From: DAIOFH01 sp036745875
Lineage (GTDB): Bacteria; Planctomycetota; SZUA-567
Length of the DNA stretch: 5,562 bases
NCBI GenBank assembly: GCA_036745875.1
Contig: DAIOFH010000183.1
Span: 1 to 5,562, forward strand
Direction: 5' to 3'
Shown: in pieces, positions 4,730 through 5,562 of the stretch
Layout of the letters: each line of letters opens with the position of its first letter
Position numbering within the stretch: position 1 is the stretch's first letter
Notes under the pieces: model-generated
The model's input: the letters and a program-made list of their open reading frames with translations, nothing else
Told to the model about the DNA's origin: nothing
Databases searched by the model: none
Translations under genes and position numbers: made by a program

Positions 4730-5209
4730 ATGTCAGCCAACGAAGTTGTCCCTATGACCGAAGAGGGCATGGCCAAAGTCAAGGCGGAGATGGCGGAGCT
4801 GGAAAAGAAACGCCCGGATATCAAAAATGCCATCGAGGAAGCGCGTGAGAAGGGCGATTTGCGTGAAAACGCCGACTACCACGCCGCCCGAGAGGAATTG
4901 GCGATGTTGAACGCGAAGATCGCCCAGTTGAACGGCCTTTTGGCGAATGCCGTTCTCATCGACCCGTCCAAAGCGCCGAAAGGCAAGGTGGTGATGGGGT
5001 CTACAGTGACCTTCACCCGTCTGAAAGACAACACGGAAATGGTGCGAACGATTGTCGGCGCCGGCCAGGCGGACCCGACGGCGGGAAAGATCCTCGCGAC
5101 TTCCCCTCTTGCAAAAGCACTTGTCGGCCACGCTGTCGGCGACACCGTGACAGCCGAGCTGCCGGCCGGCGCGATGGAATTGCGCGTCGAAAAGATCGAG
5201 TTTATTTAA
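4730..5209 (+). CDS. greA: Transcription elongation factor GreA
   Basis: The 159-aa protein rescues backtracked RNA polymerase by entering the secondary channel and stimulating cleavage of the extruded RNA. Residues 1-75 form the antiparallel coiled coil; its tip carries EAREKGDLRENADYHAARE (37-55), with Asp43 and Glu46 as the acidic pair that coordinates the catalytic magnesium. Residues 80-159 are the FKBP-like C-terminal domain, with the family motif TSPLAKALVGHAVGD at 124-138. Length equals the usual 158 or so. AGGAGG at 4717-4722 lies seven bases before the ATG, an ideal site. The gene stands directly behind a terminator-like leader hairpin, and a tRNA promoter starts five bases after its stop with no terminator between, so some greA messages may run through the tRNA to the terminator at 5402-5434. 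Confidence 0.95.
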   Translation: MSANEVVPMTEEGMAKVKAEMAELEKKRPDIKNAIEEAREKGDLRENADYHAAREELAMLNAKIAQLNGLLANAVLIDPSKAPKGKVVMGSTVTFTRLKDNTEMVRTIVGAGQADPTAGKILATSPLAKALVGHAVGDTVTAELPAGAMELRVEKIEFI

Positions 5210-5213
5210 GATA

Positions 5214-5241
5214 TTGACAAGAACCGCGCGGCCTGTATACT
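5214..5241 (+). promoter_or_regulatory. Promoter of tRNA-Leu
   Basis: TTGACA (5214-5219, perfect) and TATACT (5236-5241, five of six) are 16 bases apart, with a GC-rich spacer CCGCGCGG just upstream of the -10. The start would be near 5248, giving a 5' leader of about 55 bases that includes a small hairpin, GCACG (5269-5273) with CGTGC (5280-5284), to be removed by RNase P. Confidence 0.85.
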
Positions 5242-5303
5242 CTTTCAAGTCAAAATAATACCGATGTCGCACGGTAAAACGTGCCGCCCTAAACGTAATC
5301 AAC

Positions 5304-5389
5304 GCCGGGATGGTGGAATGGCATACACGCGGGTTTCAAAAACCCGTGGCCGCAAGGTCGTGTGGGTTCAAGTCCCACTCCCGGCACCA
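5304..5389 (+). tRNA. tRNA-Leu (anticodon CAA, reads UUG)
   Basis: The full cloverleaf is visible. The acceptor stem is GCCGGGA (5304-5310) with TCCCGGC (5379-5385), discriminator A5386 and encoded CCA (5387-5389). The anticodon stem CGGGT/ACCCG (5330-5334, 5342-5346) holds loop TTCAAAA with anticodon CAA at 5337-5339. The long class II variable arm (5347-5361) pairs GGCC with GGTC around GCAA. The T arm is GTGGG-TTCAAGT-CCCAC (5362-5378). The long variable arm, discriminator A and anticodon together identify leucine. Confidence 0.97.
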
Positions 5390-5401
5390 GATTTTAAATT
5401 G

Positions 5402-5434
5402 AGCCCTTCGACGATAGCGTCGAAGGGCTTTCTC
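5402..5434 (+). terminator. Terminator of the tRNA-Leu transcript
   Basis: AGCCCTTCGACG (5402-5413) pairs perfectly with CGTCGAAGGGCT (5418-5429) around the four-base loop ATAG. A short pyrimidine tail TTTCTC (5429-5434) follows. The stem is very stable; the T run is mediocre. It begins 13 bases after the tRNA CCA. Confidence 0.8.
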
Positions 5435-5484
5435 ATTGTGATTTCAAGAGTTGCATTTCTGAAAAGTGAGGTTCAAGCAGACGA

Positions 5485-5542
5485 TTTTGAGGATTCCCCG
5501 CTTTTAGGTAGTCGGACCTGAAAAAGCGATAAATCCTCAAAA
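5485..5542. repeat. 58-base near-perfect inverted repeat of unknown origin
   Basis: TTTTGAGGATT (5485-5495) pairs perfectly with AATCCTCAAAA (5532-5542). After a three-by-three internal loop, CGCTTTT (5499-5505) pairs with AAAAGCG (5522-5528), then AGGT (5506-5509) with ACCT (5516-5519) around loop AGTCGG, leaving a two-base bulge (GA). That is 22 base pairs in 58 bases. The arms begin with T and end with A, with no flanking T run on either strand, the reverse of a terminator. It could be a REP/MITE-like repeat, a protein-binding cruciform or an element end beyond the window. Confidence 0.75.
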
Positions 5543-5562
5543 AAGTCAATAAAACCACTGGA

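Noticed and set aside
5264..5521. 85-aa plus-strand open frame covering the tRNA
   Set aside because: It runs through tRNA-Leu and its terminator. Its central residues are merely the translated tRNA, an artefact often seen in genome annotation, and it has no ribosome binding site.
5485..5542. Reading the terminal inverted repeat as a bidirectional terminator or integron attC site
   Set aside because: No T run follows the hairpin on either strand, since the arms start with T and end with A. The attC core sequences (GTTRRRY/RYYYAAC) are not seen.

Overview
The window reads as ordinary chromosome of a moderately GC-rich bacterium with sigma70-type promoters (TTGACA-16-TATACT before the tRNA), AGGAGG-type ribosome binding sites and a CCA-encoding tRNA gene. 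Nothing fixes the phylum. GreA has the normal short length of about 159 aa, the aminotransferase is of the bacterial Thermus-like class Ib type, and the sugar-phosphate epimerase is of the AlsE type. I would not go beyond 'bacterium, lineage uncertain'.

Layout. On the minus strand at the left edge (33-719) lies a D-allulose-6-phosphate 3-epimerase (alsE). It is followed by an 827-base stretch without a plausible protein gene (720-1546). This stretch is not featureless. It has a good outward-facing promoter (739-766), a weaker one (884-913), an AT-rich part with several long-range complementarities (about 919-1141), and a cluster of hairpins whose loops are strikingly C-rich (1203-1367), ending in a strong intrinsic terminator (1336-1372). 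A further candidate promoter (1457-1484) precedes a tight two-gene unit. Its first gene encodes a protein with a possible PilZ-like N-terminal part and a run of about ten pentapeptide repeats (1547-2296). Its second encodes a single-pass membrane protein with a TPR-like C-terminus (2319-3212). Neither can be given a function.

Then come a class I aminotransferase, probably aspartate aminotransferase (3346-4551), its intrinsic terminator (4574-4619), and the transcription-cleavage factor gene greA (4730-5209). A second terminator-like hairpin sits in the greA leader, ending five bases before the Shine-Dalgarno sequence. A textbook promoter begins five bases after the greA stop codon and drives tRNA-Leu(CAA) (5304-5389), which has its own terminator (5402-5434). 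The right end holds a near-perfect 58-base hairpin (5485-5542) of unknown origin.

The genes do not form one pathway. alsE, the pentapeptide/TPR pair, aspC and greA-tRNA look like separate transcription units. The parts most worth a second look are the non-coding 720-1546 region, especially the C-rich-loop hairpins that resemble anti-Shine-Dalgarno small RNAs, the greA leader hairpin, the undescribed pentapeptide/TPR pair and the terminal inverted repeat.
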